Source of the DNA: Trogon surrucura
Lineage: Eukaryota > Chordata > Aves > Trogoniformes > Trogonidae
Length of the DNA: 64,000 nucleotides
Reading direction: 5' to 3'
Assembly (NCBI GenBank): GCA_020746105.1
Contig: CM036619.1
Coordinates: 54,978,635 to 55,042,634, forward strand
Made by a program: the position numbers and the translations under genes. The notes under the pieces are model-generated. The model did not search any database and was not told where the DNA came from. It saw only the letters and a list, made by a program, of their open reading frames with translations. Positions within the stretch are counted from its first letter, which is position 1. The number at the start of each line of letters is the position of its first letter. Shown piece by piece: positions 9,108 through 22,458 of this stretch.

Positions 9108-12100
9108 GACCTTTTTATCTGCCGAGTTGTAAAAGTCAGACTTAAAGGTGAATACATTTCTCTGACTATGGGAGCTTAGACACCTGACTTAACTTAGTTA
9201 ACATTTAGATTCAGTCCCCAGGTTAATGCTTCTCTTAATATTTTCTGGTATTTTATCTTCTGAACCTAACTGTCAACTCAAACCTCTTTTATTTCCTTTT
9301 TTTCCCCATGATTTTCAGATTTGATAAGAAGTCTTCTTTAGGATTGTTTTTTCTGGATATGATACTGGGTGATCTCAAACATCTTTCCTGTATCAGTCGA
9401 GATCAGGTCCTCATCTATATTTTTTCTTCTTCTTTTTTTTGTTTTATAAAAAAACCCGCCAAACCCTTCTTTGTCAGTTCTATTACAGTCTTTTAAAATC
9501 ACTAATAATAATTACTTCTGATCTGTTTTCTTTCTCCTTTTTTTTTTTTTTGTTTGTGTCTGGTTTTCCTCTTTATCAAATATGGTGCTTCTGAATGCTG
9601 CTCTACATATCTTTATTTTCTGATGATGACCAAATCCCTAGATAAAGTGGTTTAGTAAATGCTGTGCTTGACTCCATCATCACAGAATTTAAGCATGTAT
9701 TCCTAGTGAGGCTTTCAATATAAGCAAGCTATTTAAATCGCTTCCATTCACCATATTTTTCATTGTCTAACCTGCGACAATTCGAAAACTCCAAGGTGAA
9801 AGAAGACACTCTTACTCCTGCTGTGATCCTTGAATCAGCTTGAATGTTTATTAACACAATATTCTTAGTTTATAATACGCAGTAATGGTATTAATAGACT
9901 TCCTGGGGAGATGTTTCTTCTACTGAGTGCATTCTCTCCGTTATCCTGGTGCATCATCTATGTTTTGAATGAAATACCTTTAATAAATATTAATAAATAT
10001 TACCTTTTCTATATATTTAACTCCAGAGGGAGGATGTTTTGCCATGAGATTACATTAAAATAAGGGGATCATAATGATTGACAACAAAGGACAAATTTCT
10101 ATAAATTTCTGTGTTCAATTATGGAAGTAGCAATACACTTTGCAGAAAAATAGCAAGGAATCTTTTAGTAAAAAGTGTGTTATAAACAACAAGCATGCAT
10201 CTATCACTTTTTAGAAACTGGTTAGGGAATTCAAAGCAGTATGCAAGAGCTGACTTTTGTGGCTAAAAATGTACATAACTTTGAGCTAGTTTTGTATTGT
10301 TAAGATGGACTAGATTATAAACAAAAACATGCACTAACTTGGGTTTCTTGAGTAATATATGTTTTAGTTAAACTAGGTGTTGCTATAGAGGATTGCGGAT
10401 GATAAATACTTTTCCAATTCTCTTCTGGATGATTCCAATCCATGCCTGGGTCCATACAAATAATTGTTGGCAGCTTTGTGCACTCTGGCATTTTAAGGGT
10501 ATTTATTCTAGACTAAGTGTAGTATAAATAAAAGGTAGTCAAAATGAAATGTCAACAAACATTTTCCCAAGCACCACCACAGGGTGTGATATTGAAGGAA
10601 GATCCATGTATTTTACTGCACATCAGACTCTCATGTCTTGTGTCTCACTCCCTCCTGTCTAGTTGCCTCTTTACTTCTGAAATTCTTGCTTGACATTCTC
10701 ATCGGATTGAACAAAGCTTCTCCAAATACACTTGGGAGTTACTGCATCCATGTGTACCTTGATTCTTGCCATGACTTTATAGAGCATGATTCTAGCCTTT
10801 TAAGGTAGAGTTTACCTCACTTTATCTGAATTATGTTTTCCTGCAATATTTTGTTGTCAGCTTCCTCCTTGCTGCGTGCAATATGGCATGACAACACAAC
10901 ACAGAGAGGTACAGGTGTGTACAGAACATACACCGTAGTATTGTGCCATGAGATGTCGTTCCCAACAACAGTGTGGCTGTGGTTAGGATGAGGTCAGCCT
11001 CACATAGGAGATCCAGCGTTGTATTGACTTGATTTGATATAGGTCACTCGGCATGTCACTCTACAAATATGTGCCCACAGTCAGACTCTTTTCTACTAGT
11101 CTTGTTTTTATATGCCTTTGGCTCCAACCTACATTCCTTCTGAATCCATCCTGTGACTCTCATTGCTAATTCTTCACATGCATGGGCTTTCCTTGATAGG
11201 CTTACTGGTGTGGTTGTAGGCTTGTGGCTGAGATGCCTAAACTCCTTACCTGGGTATTTGCCATGTGTTCCCCAGTGCGTGTGCCGAAAGATAAATGTGA
11301 TTAATTCCCAGTGCACAATGATTCCCAGTGCACAATGAACAACAGCTACTGCGTGCTTTAGGCACCATGCTGAACCTTATCAGGGGCTTTGAACACTCTC
11401 TGAAGTAAGAGGAAGGATCTCTAAGCATAAGATCAGCATACAGTTTGTTTTCATCTATTCAGTATTATCAGTCCTCTCAGGAATTTTCCTGGAAAACCTG
11501 AGGCCTGGTGAGTGCTCATGTATAGCTGGAGGTAATCCAGTCTAGTAATGGAGTCAAGTGGAAACAGCTATACAAGTCATATAATATGAGCAGGTTAAAA
11601 TCGTGGGAAATAAAGGCTGCTTATCTGATTGGAATGCATAAGTTAATGAAGAAGTACATAAGTCAATGGAGAAATCCACTGTGCTTGCTCCCAATGGTCT
11701 CTAACCCAAGATTTCCCTTCCCTATGGGCAGTTCGTACAGTATGTGCAGGATTCAAGCACTGCCCTCGTTTCACGTGTTGAACAATTGCACAGGTAAGTA
11801 TTTATTCAGAGAAGAAAAACTCGGAAACTAAAGTACAATCTGTGTGTTTTTAACAGATGAACTTGAGCTAGTCCTCGGGAAACAGGTCATTCTGATTGCT
11901 TTGCTTTTCAAAGCAGGACATTGTGGAGATTCATTTAGATTCAGAAGGGAGAAATGTCTAGGATTTGATCTTTTAAAATACTCATACAAAGAAATACATG
12001 CAGTAATGTATTTATCATTCAATTTGAAGGATTTTGGTATTGGTACAGGAAGTCTTGTTTCTCATAGAAAGAGAGGATTTGCTGTCTATGAAAAAGAACA

Positions 12101-13181
12101 GATATTTAGATGAGAGTAAGACAGCTAAAACATGTCACTTGTGGAAACTTGTTTCCTTGGAAATATCAAAAATATTTCTCCAACTACTTTAGAAATCAGT
12201 TCCATTGGAAAATAATATTGTGAGGTAATGACTAATGTAACTGGACAGTGGGGGGAGAAAAGGACTTCTCTGCCTTGGTTCATCTGTTTATTAATTTCTA
12301 TTTCCAGATTGTATAAGGACAACATCAAATTAAATGTGTTACTTAGAAGAAATATTTTGTGTTCCAACTGTAGTTTTTGTAAACAACATAAAAAGAGGAG
12401 TCACAGTAGCTGCTTAGAATACTGTAACACAATTGTTTTGTCACATTCCTAGAGCTATCTAAAAGAAGAAAATTAGGTTTTGGCTTTTCTTTTTTCTTGT
12501 TAATTCTACCTGCCAAGGTCATAGCGTGTAATTCAATCCACTACAAGTAATGAAAAAGCTCCTGTTTGTATTTGCCCTTTGATAAATTATATTTTGCTAT
12601 ATCTACACCAGATTTATCTTTGCAATTAACAATGAAAAGAAAATATTGTAAATTTAAGACTTGTATTTTTTTTTAAAAAAAGAAAATTAATTGTTGTTAC
12701 ATAACGAAAATGCTGAATTATAAATACTCTCAATCATGGTAGATGTAAACACATAGGCAGAAACGATGTTTCGAGTGTCTTTCTCCTTGTGTGAAACCAC
12801 TTTAATCACTTCAAAAAATACATTAATTTTAATATATTTTTAATAAGTTCAGTAAACTTGTAAGTATGATGAAGAGATGGCAATCAAGCTTTTTAATTTT
12901 TAGTATTGATATCAGTGACATGAAGACTTTAGAAACATAGTTAAAATGTCGCTTTGGGGGGAATTTATTGACTGCTCGTAACATTGAAAGGTATTTTGCT
13001 CAATCAAAAAATAGTATTCAGACATCAGAAGCAAATTACCCTTTTCAACAACACGCTGGAATTACATTCCAAATCTTTGACTTTAGTTGGTGAAGAAAGG
13101 AGTCATCAGGGAAGGCAACACCTCATAAAAAATTATCATATTCTGCAGTGATAAATCAATAAACTTGAAAGAAGAGGGAGA
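9108..13181. other. Unique AT-rich DNA with T tracts
   Basis: No gene is recognised. There is a T run at 9538-9552 and a short 'aataaatatt' direct repeat at about 9979-10002. A consensus-like splice donor (CAG then GTAAGT) lies at 11787-11796 and an acceptor-like 'tttttaacag' at about 11847-11856. The open frames beside them have no recognisable domain, so no exon is called. Confidence 0.4.
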
Positions 13182-13205
13182 AATGTGATGTAAATACATC
13201 ACATT
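13182..13205. repeat. 24-bp near-perfect palindrome
   Basis: The 11-base arms AATGTGATGTA (13182-13192) and TACATCACATT (13195-13205) are exact reverse complements around an AA centre. The half site TGATGTAA resembles bZIP-type motifs, but binding is only a guess. Confidence 0.85.
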
Positions 13206-14956
13206 ACGTTATAAGATTGGATACTCTAAATGTAGGACTGAAAGTTAGATGTTTTTAATGAGTTAACTGGTCTTAATGCTTTTATAACAGAAGGATTTTG
13301 CTGCCCTTAAATGCATGTCAGGGGAAAATATAAAATCGACAATTCCGTTCCTTGATGACATTATGTGGCCAAATACCACTATGATGCTGCTGTATAACTG
13401 TTTAATGTTTATTAGGCATGCTGTGTTACTTGTTCAGAGGGACAAGGACATACCTCTTTGTTTATGTGGACCTTTGTGAAACATCACACATCTCCATTTC
13501 AGAATATACCTTTAAGTAAGAATACATGTTTCCCTTTATAGTCTTCAGTTTATGGGCTACAACATTTGTCATTTTGGAATGATTTTCCTTATAAATGTTG
13601 ACGTGAGAGTATAGACCATTGATTATGTAACAAGACACCCACCAAACCAAGCCAAATCTAATTTTTAATTTCCTAGTGGAAGTCTAAAGAGTGCTAAAGC
13701 ACTATTTTGTATTTTTATTCCGGATCAATATATTTGCTAGGGTACATTCATCCCTAATTTCGTCAGAGAAACACAGTGCTGTAGGGGCGCACCTGTTCCA
13801 GACTAAAAGCTTGCGTAATAAAAATTGTTAGTCAATATTTGCAGATGAAGTGCCTTGGTGTCTGAATATTCAGTATGCCTCCTTCTGCTAGCAATTACAG
13901 GATGCTCCACATGGGATGCCAGGTTTTATGCACTGTTGCTTATTTGTAGCAAATTAGGGAGATGTTCTGAAGCACTAAGGTTGCTGAATCTATTCACCAA
14001 ATGGCAGGTGACTACAGTTATCATTTTATAGGTGAAAAACAAGAACTATCCAATTGTGCTTTGAGCATATGCATCCACGGCAGTCCAAATTACATCAGCA
14101 GTAGTGCTGCTATTTATACAGGTGGTAATAGGACTACAAAAGATACCACCCACCTGGGAATAAGAGACTGTAGTAAAAGTCCTTATTTATCTGCCTATCA
14201 AAATACACAGGGCTAAATTCATAAAAGGATAGTGTTTATATTATCAGTGGAAAAACTGTCGCTATATTCTTTTTATGCATGGAAAATGGTCTGTGAGCTT
14301 TCCTTCAGCTATGGAGAGGAAAATTACTGTGAAAACAATGTACTTGGCTACAAGTAAAGCTACTGGACAGGCGTAGACTTGAATGCATGAGGAGCAGGCT
14401 TCAGAAGATCGAGGGTAAAAAATGTGCGAGGATGTCTAGTTTTGCGCTTTCATGAACATACTCTGGCCTGTAATACACTGACAGCACCTTTTAGCATACA
14501 GCTACAATTGAATTTCTGTTCTATCATAGGACATACTAAAGACCTATGTAAGCAACACATGGCCTTGCTGAGAGCCATGATATCTCTCCTGCTAAGTGGA
14601 GTCCTGATGAGACCCCAAACCAGTTAGTGCATGCTACCAAACATCCCTACGTGTAGTGTTTCCCAAAGGGGTGAGGGGGCTGAACGAGCTGTGGTTGTGC
14701 AGGGTGTAGTAGCTTGAGTGTGCTGCTGTACAGTCTCAGCTGATGCTGTTGAGACCCAGGGGAAGCAGAGGTTTCTGTACCTCTCTTGGGAGCAAACAGA
14801 GGCAGGTTGAGTGTGGGCAGGAGCCCTCAGGGACCTCTCCACTCTCTGAACGGTAAACATACCCTAAATCAACAGGGAATTCCCATAATATTAGAATACT
14901 TAAATGCTGTTTAGCTGGCAGAAGATGAGAAGTGCTGTAGCCGTAATCATCTGATG
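13206..14956. other. Unique DNA, nothing recognised
   Basis: This is AT-rich sequence with only short open frames. The part at about 14640-14860 is more GC-rich and carries several overlapping chance frames. Confidence 0.4.
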
Positions 14957-15646
14957 ATATGAAATTCAACAAGGGCAAGTGTAGAGTTCTGCATCTCGGA
15001 AAGTACAACCCCATGTGTCCGTATACGTTGGGGACTGCCCTGCTTGAGAGCAGTGCAGGAGAAAGGGACCTGGGGGTTCTAGTGGACAGCAGGATGACCA
15101 TGAGCCAGCAATGTGCCCTCGTGGCCAAGAAGGCCAATGACGTTCTGGGGTGTATTAGAAGGGGTGTGGCTAGTAGGTCGAGAGAGGTTCTCCTGCCCCT
15201 CTACTCTGCCCTGGTGAGGCCACATCTGGAATATTGTGTCCAGTTCTGGGCCCCTCAGTTCAAGAAGGAGCTGGGTCACTTCAGCTTGACGGAGAGGAGA
15301 CTGAGAGGTGACCTTATTCATGTTTACAAATATGTAAAGGGTGAGTATCAGGAGGATGGAGCCAGGCTCTTCTCAGTGATATGCAATGATAGGACAAGGG
15401 GCAATGGGTGGAAGCTGGAACATAGGAGGTTCCATAAAAATATGAGGAAAAACTTTTTTACTGTGAGTGTGACCGAGCACTGGAACAGGCTGCCCAGGGA
15501 AGTTGTGGAGTCTCCTTCTTTGGAGACGTTCAAAACTCACCTGGACATATTCCTGTGTGACCTGTTCTATGTGATCCCGCTCTGGCAGAGGGATTGGACT
15601 AGATGATCTTTTGAGATCCCTTCCAACTCCTAACTGTGATTCTGTG
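14957..15646 (+). mobile_element. CR1 LINE, 5' truncated, with in-frame deletion
   Basis: This copy begins abruptly inside RT at the codons for '[14 protein letters not shown]' and runs through the ORF2 C-terminus and 3' UTR to a tail of two 'attctgtg'-like units ending at 15646. It belongs to the same group as the copy at 40886-42330, sharing '[22 protein letters not shown]' type sequence. About 35 codons are missing between 'QFKK' and 'SLTERRLRG' compared with that copy, without loss of frame. Confidence 0.9.
14959..15606 (+). pseudogene. CR1 ORF2 C-terminal fragment
   Basis: The 215-codon frame covers the ORF2 part after the catalytic FADD motif: the 'RDLGVLVDS' segment, '[20 protein letters not shown]', the arginine-rich 'RRLRGDL' helix, and '[20 protein letters not shown]' near the end. 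It contains no catalytic aspartates, so it cannot encode an active enzyme. An in-frame deletion at about 15270 removes the segment that in other copies reads from 'DRELLERVQ' to 'LFSLEK'. The frame runs past the normal ORF2 stop into the 3' UTR and ends at 15604-15606. Confidence 0.85.
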
Positions 15647-18600
15647 TTTCCTTGATATCACTCTACATTGACTTGTAGGGGAGAAAGAGACAAGATCACC
15701 TGTTGGAGTTGGAAAAAGTAGCCCAGCTTACAGCAAGTAAGCCATATAGATTCAGGTATATAGATCTGTTTTGGAGAACACTGGAATTTAAAAAATGTCT
15801 CCAGGCTTGGATAATGGAACCAATATTTTCAGATATTCTTCAGTTTATCAAAAATTACAGTATTAGCTTCTTGTTTGTATATTTGTATGACTTAATTAGT
15901 CTTTCCAGACAGTTCACTTCAGCTCATCTCAGTTCACTACTGAATGAGCTATTCTGTACTAGTTTGCAGTAAGTTAGCATTGTCCCCACCATTTCAACTC
16001 ACACAACTCTCTTGTGTAGGTCCCTGAGTGTCTTCAGGAGTGAATTTCACTTTAACACCTTCATAATTGCAAAAGCTGAGGTGGACCAAATAGGCTAATC
16101 CATCAAAGTATATAGTGAACATTTCTTCTAATAACTACTACATTTTCTAAGTGGGCTGTTAGGGATTTTACACTTTCACTGATAAAATTTATTTTCTCTT
16201 AAGTGGTTTCGAATTAAGTTGGGAATAGGACTTTAAATGGTAAATGTATTACTTTCACACTAACTACATAAGATTGTTTTGGCCTGGAGCCCAAAAAGAG
16301 CTAAGAATTTTTCTCCACCATAGGCCTTAATGTTGGTATCTTTCAAACTCTTTAAACTTTTGCCAAAAAGCTAAAGATGCCTGTTCTCTCTCTTTCTATG
16401 TGTTTTGAGTTCTCTAGCTTTTTGATGCACTCTCCCATGGGTTCAAGTAACTCTGAATAGTTTAATTCTGAAAGTAGAATTAAGTGAAATACACACAGAT
16501 GGCTAAAGCAGAGGCTTGGTCAGGCTGTATGTCATTAAAAACAACTGTACTTTGTCTTGATTATTTCAGTCACTGGATCAAACCCTTGTTCAGGGAAAAT
16601 TAAGGGTACTAAAAGGTCTGCCTGACTAGATTGTTATATACGCACGTGAGTGCAGTTGATTCATCACTATGAATACAATTCTGAACACCTAATTTTCATT
16701 CCAGTTATCATCAGCCAGTTGTGGACCTTCAACCCCCTCTATCTTGTTACGTTTATCATACCTGGGTGACCTGACTGGTGCCTACAGAAACCTTACATGG
16801 GAGGAGGAAGGTCTGGTTGGAGTAAAAGGTATATTTCTCAAAGTAAATGTTAGGGGACAGAAGTTTGTGAGAGAGTCAGTTGCTGACACTTTAAGTTGGA
16901 TTAAATTTGAGCTTTTCAAATTAATTTGTTTAGGGCCAAGTGCTGGTTCAATGTTTAGGATTTAGAAATGGCTAGTTTATGACAAGGTTGATAAAGCATT
17001 GTAGCAAAAATGGGATGAGCCATTGGTAGTTGGGAGGGGTACTAACATGGAAAAGGAACATCTGTGGAAAGATCTTGGGGACAGGACTCGGTATAGTACG
17101 TGACACTATTCCTGGTGCCTTTTCAGGAGCGAGGTCTGGAGGAGAGGGTGCTAATAAGAAACAGTTTGCATTCTAGTGTTGCACCCACCAAGTGTGTGCT
17201 GTGTTCCTTGGTGCTTCTGCTCCCCAGCAGTATCAGAAGAACTGACTTGCCTATGGCAGATGCAGCCAATCTGAACAAGTGTCAGTGTAAGCAGGCTAAA
17301 GGCTCATTGCAGGCAGGACAAACTAGTGAACATCACTTCTCTCAGTGAAGGTAGTGGTGGAGTTTGTGAAGAGCTACATAACATCCCAGCCTTGGCCTAG
17401 TCCTTGACAAACCGTGATGTTCAGGTTATATCTGAGATGATCCAAGTACTTGGCATTGTAAAAGTTGATGTGAATCAAGGAGGAACCCTGCTTTACATCA
17501 TCTGTCACAGAACCTGTCTTCTGAATACGACGGTGTTGCAATGGATTTCCCTGAGTCACCACAGTTTATACTCAGTACCCCTAGTTCCTGGGACATTGCA
17601 AATCTCTGAGCTGGAACAGGTTTCAGCCACACATTTTAATTGTCAGCATATGGTTCCTCGATAAGTTTCTTGTAAAAGGACCTTGCTAAATGCCTTTTTT
17701 TACCCTACTTATTTAATTCTGATTAGATTACATGCTCAGGCTAAAAAATGCACTGACTTCCCTCACTGACATGGTTTTATGTGTTTTATTCTTCTCCTCC
17801 CCAATTCCCTTTTGCAGAGCACCACATTTCAATCTGATTTATCTCAAGTGCTTAGGCATAATGTTCACTAGGAGGACATTATCACAGAGTGCACAAGTGC
17901 ACATGATTTGCATTGTGAACAGTGGTGGTATTTGCATAATTTCAAGTGCACCTTCTGTACACAGAATTACAGAAAATAAATTTAATATTTGCAACATGTT
18001 GCACATTGCATGATAAAGGGCAGGGATCATGGATATGTCTTTGCCATCAGGGACAAGATCTCAACCGGTGACTTCGCTGATCCTTCACAGATGATGAAGA
18101 ATTCAAGAATAAGTTGTGAATATTAGGTTTTACAGTTTATCCTGCTTGGTCCAAACTGTGAAAGAGCAATGAAGTAACACTATGATGGAAGGCTCCAGAG
18201 GGTGAAGTTCAAGAGAAAGCAGGGAAAGAGTTAAATGTCCTTTTCCCCAGTTGTCACTGTGACGGGTTTCCCTGTCTAAAAGTCTGGGGCAGATTTTTAG
18301 GCACTAAGTGTTCACGCAGGTACAGACTCTTCTTCTATGAGCTGATAACATAGGAGCACATGGCACTGGTCTAATAACATTTGGGCACAGGCACTTCAGA
18401 GCAGTGAAAGTGAGTAATTTGAAATCATCATGATCCGTGGTACGACTAATGGTGGGAGTGTCTCTTAGATCAGGCAGCCCTGACTGCTCCGATTAGCTGG
18501 GCTTGTAATTGGTGTTACAAGTTTGAAGTCTCTTGTGATTTATGATCACTAAAGTTCACAGCAGTGGTAGCTTTTCTGTTTGAAGGAGAAGGCCAAGAAT

Positions 18601-20559
18601 TGCTTTAAAACACTTATGATTGTGATTGATGGAATGGGGAGGTGACTGAAAATCTAGTATTTTACTAGACTGGCAGAGATGAGGAATTAAAAAGGCAGGG
18701 ACCATAGCATGTTGAACTTCTGAGTTACTTAGTATGCTCAGACACCCTGTAGTGACTACAATGGGGACACTGTATCGAATTCTCCTTTGGATGTATCCAG
18801 CTAATTGCCAGGCAGATTCTTGGCTGGCTGAATGCTTTATTTTCGGCCTCTAAGAGTATCCCTCACGGTTCGAACTAGGTTGCATAGAGTCCTATGGATA
18901 TATGTGCATCATAGGCAGTTTCTTATTTAGTGAGAAATGTGTCTCTTTTGACAGAGACTAAACCACTGACACTTTACCTGCTGTGGTACACTGGGTGTTA
19001 ATGATCTCTTAGGCTTTCAGACTTTTATTCCCACTGGGTGCATCTGGTACTTCTTAAGCTCCACATATACTGGCACAGTCACTACAGAACTCGGCCAAAA
19101 TCTCCACTGTACTCTCCATGAGGGACACCTACAGCACCAAAGCACAGCACAGCCAGAGAGTAAGAGGGCCATGGCCTTTTTACTGTGCCTCAACAGTCTG
19201 AGGAAGCCTTGTGAAGCAACCCTGCAACTTCTGAATTGCTTGTACATGCTGAGAGAAGATGTATAGGGGGATGGCTGTCACTCAGGGTTGTGTGATTATC
19301 CCAGAAACATCAGTCCTTGTACCCAATTTTTCACCCTCTTGCCAGCAGCAGGAGGGGCAATCTCACTGCTGAGCACAGAACACTCCTCCTTTACTTTCTC
19401 CTTGTTATGTCTGAAGAGCCCTTCACACAGTGCTCTTCTTGGGGTGACAAAACCAATGCTGCTAATGCTCTTAGGAAACTTCAAGGTGATCTGGCTACCC
19501 AAGCGGGCTAGGGTAAAGGCAACTCGTTTATGTCTACATGATTTCAAGTGACTGCAGTGCACATTCTGTTTCCAGATATGTCCATTCTCCTTGGCTGAAG
19601 CCACATTGGTACATGTTGCTTGCTATAATATAATACAATTGCAGTGCGTAGACCTATACTGGCACTGAAACAACATAAAATAAGATTAGAATGCTTTTAG
19701 TTTTATGTCTGAATAACAGCATCAGCCTGAAATCCTGCTGTGGAGTTTACATCACAGGCAGAGGTACATAAAGGCCTGTGAATATTCTACTTTATTCCCT
19801 ATAACTTCTCTCCTTCCGGCAGATCTCACTGAATGGCTCTTAAATTGTGCGGTGATATTTGCTTTTGTGTAAGTAGCAGCATTCTGTTCAATCATTTTCT
19901 AGAGAAAGCAGCATACAAAAGATGGCACTTCCTAACATCTCTCCATTTCCTTCACCTCCAGGCCTCCCTGCTTCACTTTCAGTTTCTCTCCCAGCTGGAA
20001 AAAGATTCTCATGTTTCTTTCTAATGATTACTAACTCTGCAGTTAAAAACTATTGGCTTTCTGCAATGCCCAGAGGATCTTAATGCAGGATGATAGTTCA
20101 AATAGTCTGAGGGTGATCAAATCCATTTCCCTTATTTTGTATTGCCTCCTACTCATTCAATTTTGGTCTTTATTGCAATGAGAAGAAAGAATAAAGTAGA
20201 CCCCTCCGGACTTCTGAAATTTCCCTTAGCAAAGTAACTTCACAGTAAGAGATAAATCAAAACCGAACTGAGATGCAGATTGGAGAAAAAATGGTCTTAA
20301 AACTGCATGACTGATGATATTACAAAGCCTAAAGGTAGGTACCCAGCTCCGGGAGAAAAGTTCACAGGAACATTGTCCCCTCCCATACCAAAAGCTGGGA
20401 TTCAGAGCTGGCACCAAACTGAGCTGAGAGATCCCTTGGCTAGGGAATTGCTTTGTGAGACTTTCACTCTCATGGTCTGGGTCCCCTGAAAGACTTCAAT
20501 TTGAGTACTAGCCTTCTATTTTGGGATCAGGCACTCTTGGACAATTGCTTTCTTTCGAA
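15647..20559. other. Unique noncoding DNA
   Basis: No gene or clear repeat is seen. Open frames stay at or below 102 codons and often overlap on both strands, as expected by chance. The stretch around 18470-18640, with several TAAT/GATTA homeodomain-like words, reads like possible conserved noncoding DNA but this is only an impression. Confidence 0.4.
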
Positions 20560-20664
20560 ATGTGTGTGTCAAGCCACCATGGAGACTGTCAGGACAGAGC
20601 CTGGCAGCCAGGCCTGTCCCACCATCCTGGCCAGGAGCAGGGCAGCTGGGAGGATCCCAGACAG

Positions 20665-20703
20665 CCCCAGCCCCAGACACCAGGCATCACCCTGGGGCTG
20701 GGG
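20665..20703. repeat. GC-rich inverted repeat (hairpin)
   Basis: The 12-base arms CCCCAGCCCCAG (20665-20676) and CTGGGGCTGGGG (20692-20703) are perfectly complementary with a 15-base loop. The second arm and its neighbours are G-rich. No U tract follows, so there is no reason to read it as a terminator. Confidence 0.85.
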
Positions 20704-20854
20704 ATGGTTTGAGGTTAGTTCATGACATGGGCCCACAGGTAGACCCAGCTTGGTAGGGCCCATGGCCAGGCATGTAGGCTGGCCCTGATGTGCTGCTTCT
20801 GGGCCAGAGTCTGACAGCCTTGGGAGGCAAAATGGGATCCTGGGCTCTAAGCAA

Positions 20855-20897
20855 AGTAGTAGTACTCCAGTAGTACTCCAGTAGTAGTACTCCAGCT
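20855..20897 (+). repeat. Short tandem array of AGTAGTACTCC-like units
   Basis: Three variants of 'agtagtactcc(ag)' follow each other with small unit-length changes, a minisatellite-like slippage array. Confidence 0.85.
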
Positions 20898-20900
20898 CCA

Positions 20901-21847
20901 GAGCTGAGCAGGGAGAGGCAGGGCTGTCAGTACCTCAGGGCCATGACAGCATGCTGTTTTACACCCACCTTTTGCGTTGGAGATAGGTAATGACAGCGTT
21001 GACTGAAGGAGGAGAAGGTATGGGGCCCAACCCTTCACACTGGGAAGGGTCTTCACTCATGTCTCCCATGTTACTGGAGAATACTGATGTGTTTCAGCAC
21101 CTCCGAGGTTTTTGTCCTCCATGGTGCAAACCCCAGTCTAAGGTGGCCAACTCTTCACCTGTGCTGCAGAGGGAACCACTTTACCCAAGTCAGGCTTGTG
21201 AAGCTCACCCTAGAGTGAACTCTGGGAGGCCATTTGTCAGCATTGATCTCTGCAACTTACCCACTACTATTTCTGCACTGGTTACTGTAAATTCATGTTT
21301 ATATTGCTGTCCTTTCATGGAAAAGGTGAAGTTTAGGTTAGAATGAATTGTATTTGAAAATGTACATATTACTGAACTGTTTTCATCTCATTTAATGTCT
21401 GCTTTAGTGTTAATACCAGTGTATTAAAGCCATGAATGATATTAAAAATCATAATCTCCCCAATATGATAAACTAGAGAGTATTCTCAAAGTCAATGTTC
21501 AAAATTTCCTTGTAGAGAAGTATATGAGCCAGTAATGTCATAAAAACTCCCCTGCTTGTTAGTTCTGAAGGAACCATGAAAGAAATACAAGTTTAACTAT
21601 GCCAGTGAGCTTTGGAAAAAACCGAACACCTCAATTAACAGAAGTTTTCAGAACACTGAAACTTTTAAATAAAGTTCATTCTGAACCTTCATTGTGAATG
21701 TAAAGTAAACTAAAACAGGACTTCAAGTGGCAGAACACATAATTAATTCAATTTAAAACACTTGAATTGCATGTGAAAATGAAAAACGCATGTTGTGTGA
21801 GTAAAATGCATATTTATTTACCTGTCCCCATCTTCTTAGAGATGCAC
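20901..21847. other. Unique DNA, nothing recognised
   Basis: The open frame at 20990-21346 (118 codons) has no recognisable domain and low-complexity neighbours. I treat it as chance. Confidence 0.4.
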
Positions 21848-22101
21848 AGTGAAAGGATGAGGAGCAAAGGACACAATACACAATAGGGGAAATTCTGATT
21901 GGGTATTAGGACAATTTTTTTCACTGTGATGTTGGTAGGACATTGTACCAGATTGCCCAGAGACTTGTAATATCTTTATCCTTGGAGATATTCTTGACTG
22001 TAATGAACAAGTCTCCGAGTCATCTAAATTGGCTCAGGTTTAAGAACTTTCTGGACCGGTTGATACTCGAGAGTTCCATTTGAGCCTATATTATTCTGCT
22101 G
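21848..22101 (+). mobile_element. Old, decayed CR1 3' end
   Basis: Despite many changes the order of CR1 3' landmarks survives: 'gtgaaaggatgaggagcaa' (GxRTRGN region), 'ggtattaggacaattttttt' (RKNFF region), 'accagattgcccagag' (NRLP region), 'ccttggagatattc' (SLEIF region), and a last 'tatattattctg' tail relic at about 22087-22099. Coding capacity is gone. It is clearly older than the 29374, 40886 and 47469 copies. Confidence 0.75.
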
Positions 22102-22419
22102 TTGAGTAAGATTCAAAGGATTGCAGGTGCAAAAAAGTGAAAATCAGAGTTAGTGAAAAAAGTTCTCTAGCAAGCTTCGGACCTTGGCTTTTCGTGGCGC
22201 AACATACATTGTTTGAATGAAAACTGAAGTAAAACTATGATGTAACTACAAAAAATTCTGATTCAAATTATCCCAGTGGCATATAATGAATTACTATAAA
22301 CCCTTCATCTTTTATGTCTTGAAGACATTATTTTTACAGAGGTTATAAAACTGAAGAACTACATAATCTACAAACAAAAACCCCCATGACCGGTATCTCC
22401 ATGTGAATTTTTGCATACT

Positions 22420-22458
22420 CTTGTCATTCCTGGAATTACAGGAAATAATAATGACAAG
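22420..22458. repeat. Two-part inverted repeat
   Basis: CTTGTCATT (22420-22428) pairs with AATGACAAG (22450-22458). Nested inside, TTCCTG (22427-22432) pairs with CAGGAA (22439-22444). The two pairings overlap at two bases, so a bulged hairpin is possible. The right arm is followed by a second 'aatgacaag' copy. Confidence 0.7.

Larger units (their letters stand above)
20560..20900. other. Small GC-rich patch without CpG
   Basis: GC content rises sharply here compared with its neighbours, yet CpG dinucleotides are almost absent, so it is not a CpG island. All frames stay open for 60-70 codons, a compositional effect. An ATG in perfect Kozak context (CCACCATGG, ATG at 20579) starts a 48-codon frame ending at 20725. 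Its translation has no recognised domain and I do not call it a gene. Confidence 0.55.

Noticed and set aside
11586..11856. Possible exon end with CAG/GTAAGT donor and nearby acceptor-like site
   Set aside because: The donor and acceptor would bound an intron of only about 60 bases, and the adjacent frames show no known domain.
17374..17664. Overlapping open frames on both strands
   Set aside because: No domain similarity and no transcript signals. Overlap on both strands fits chance.
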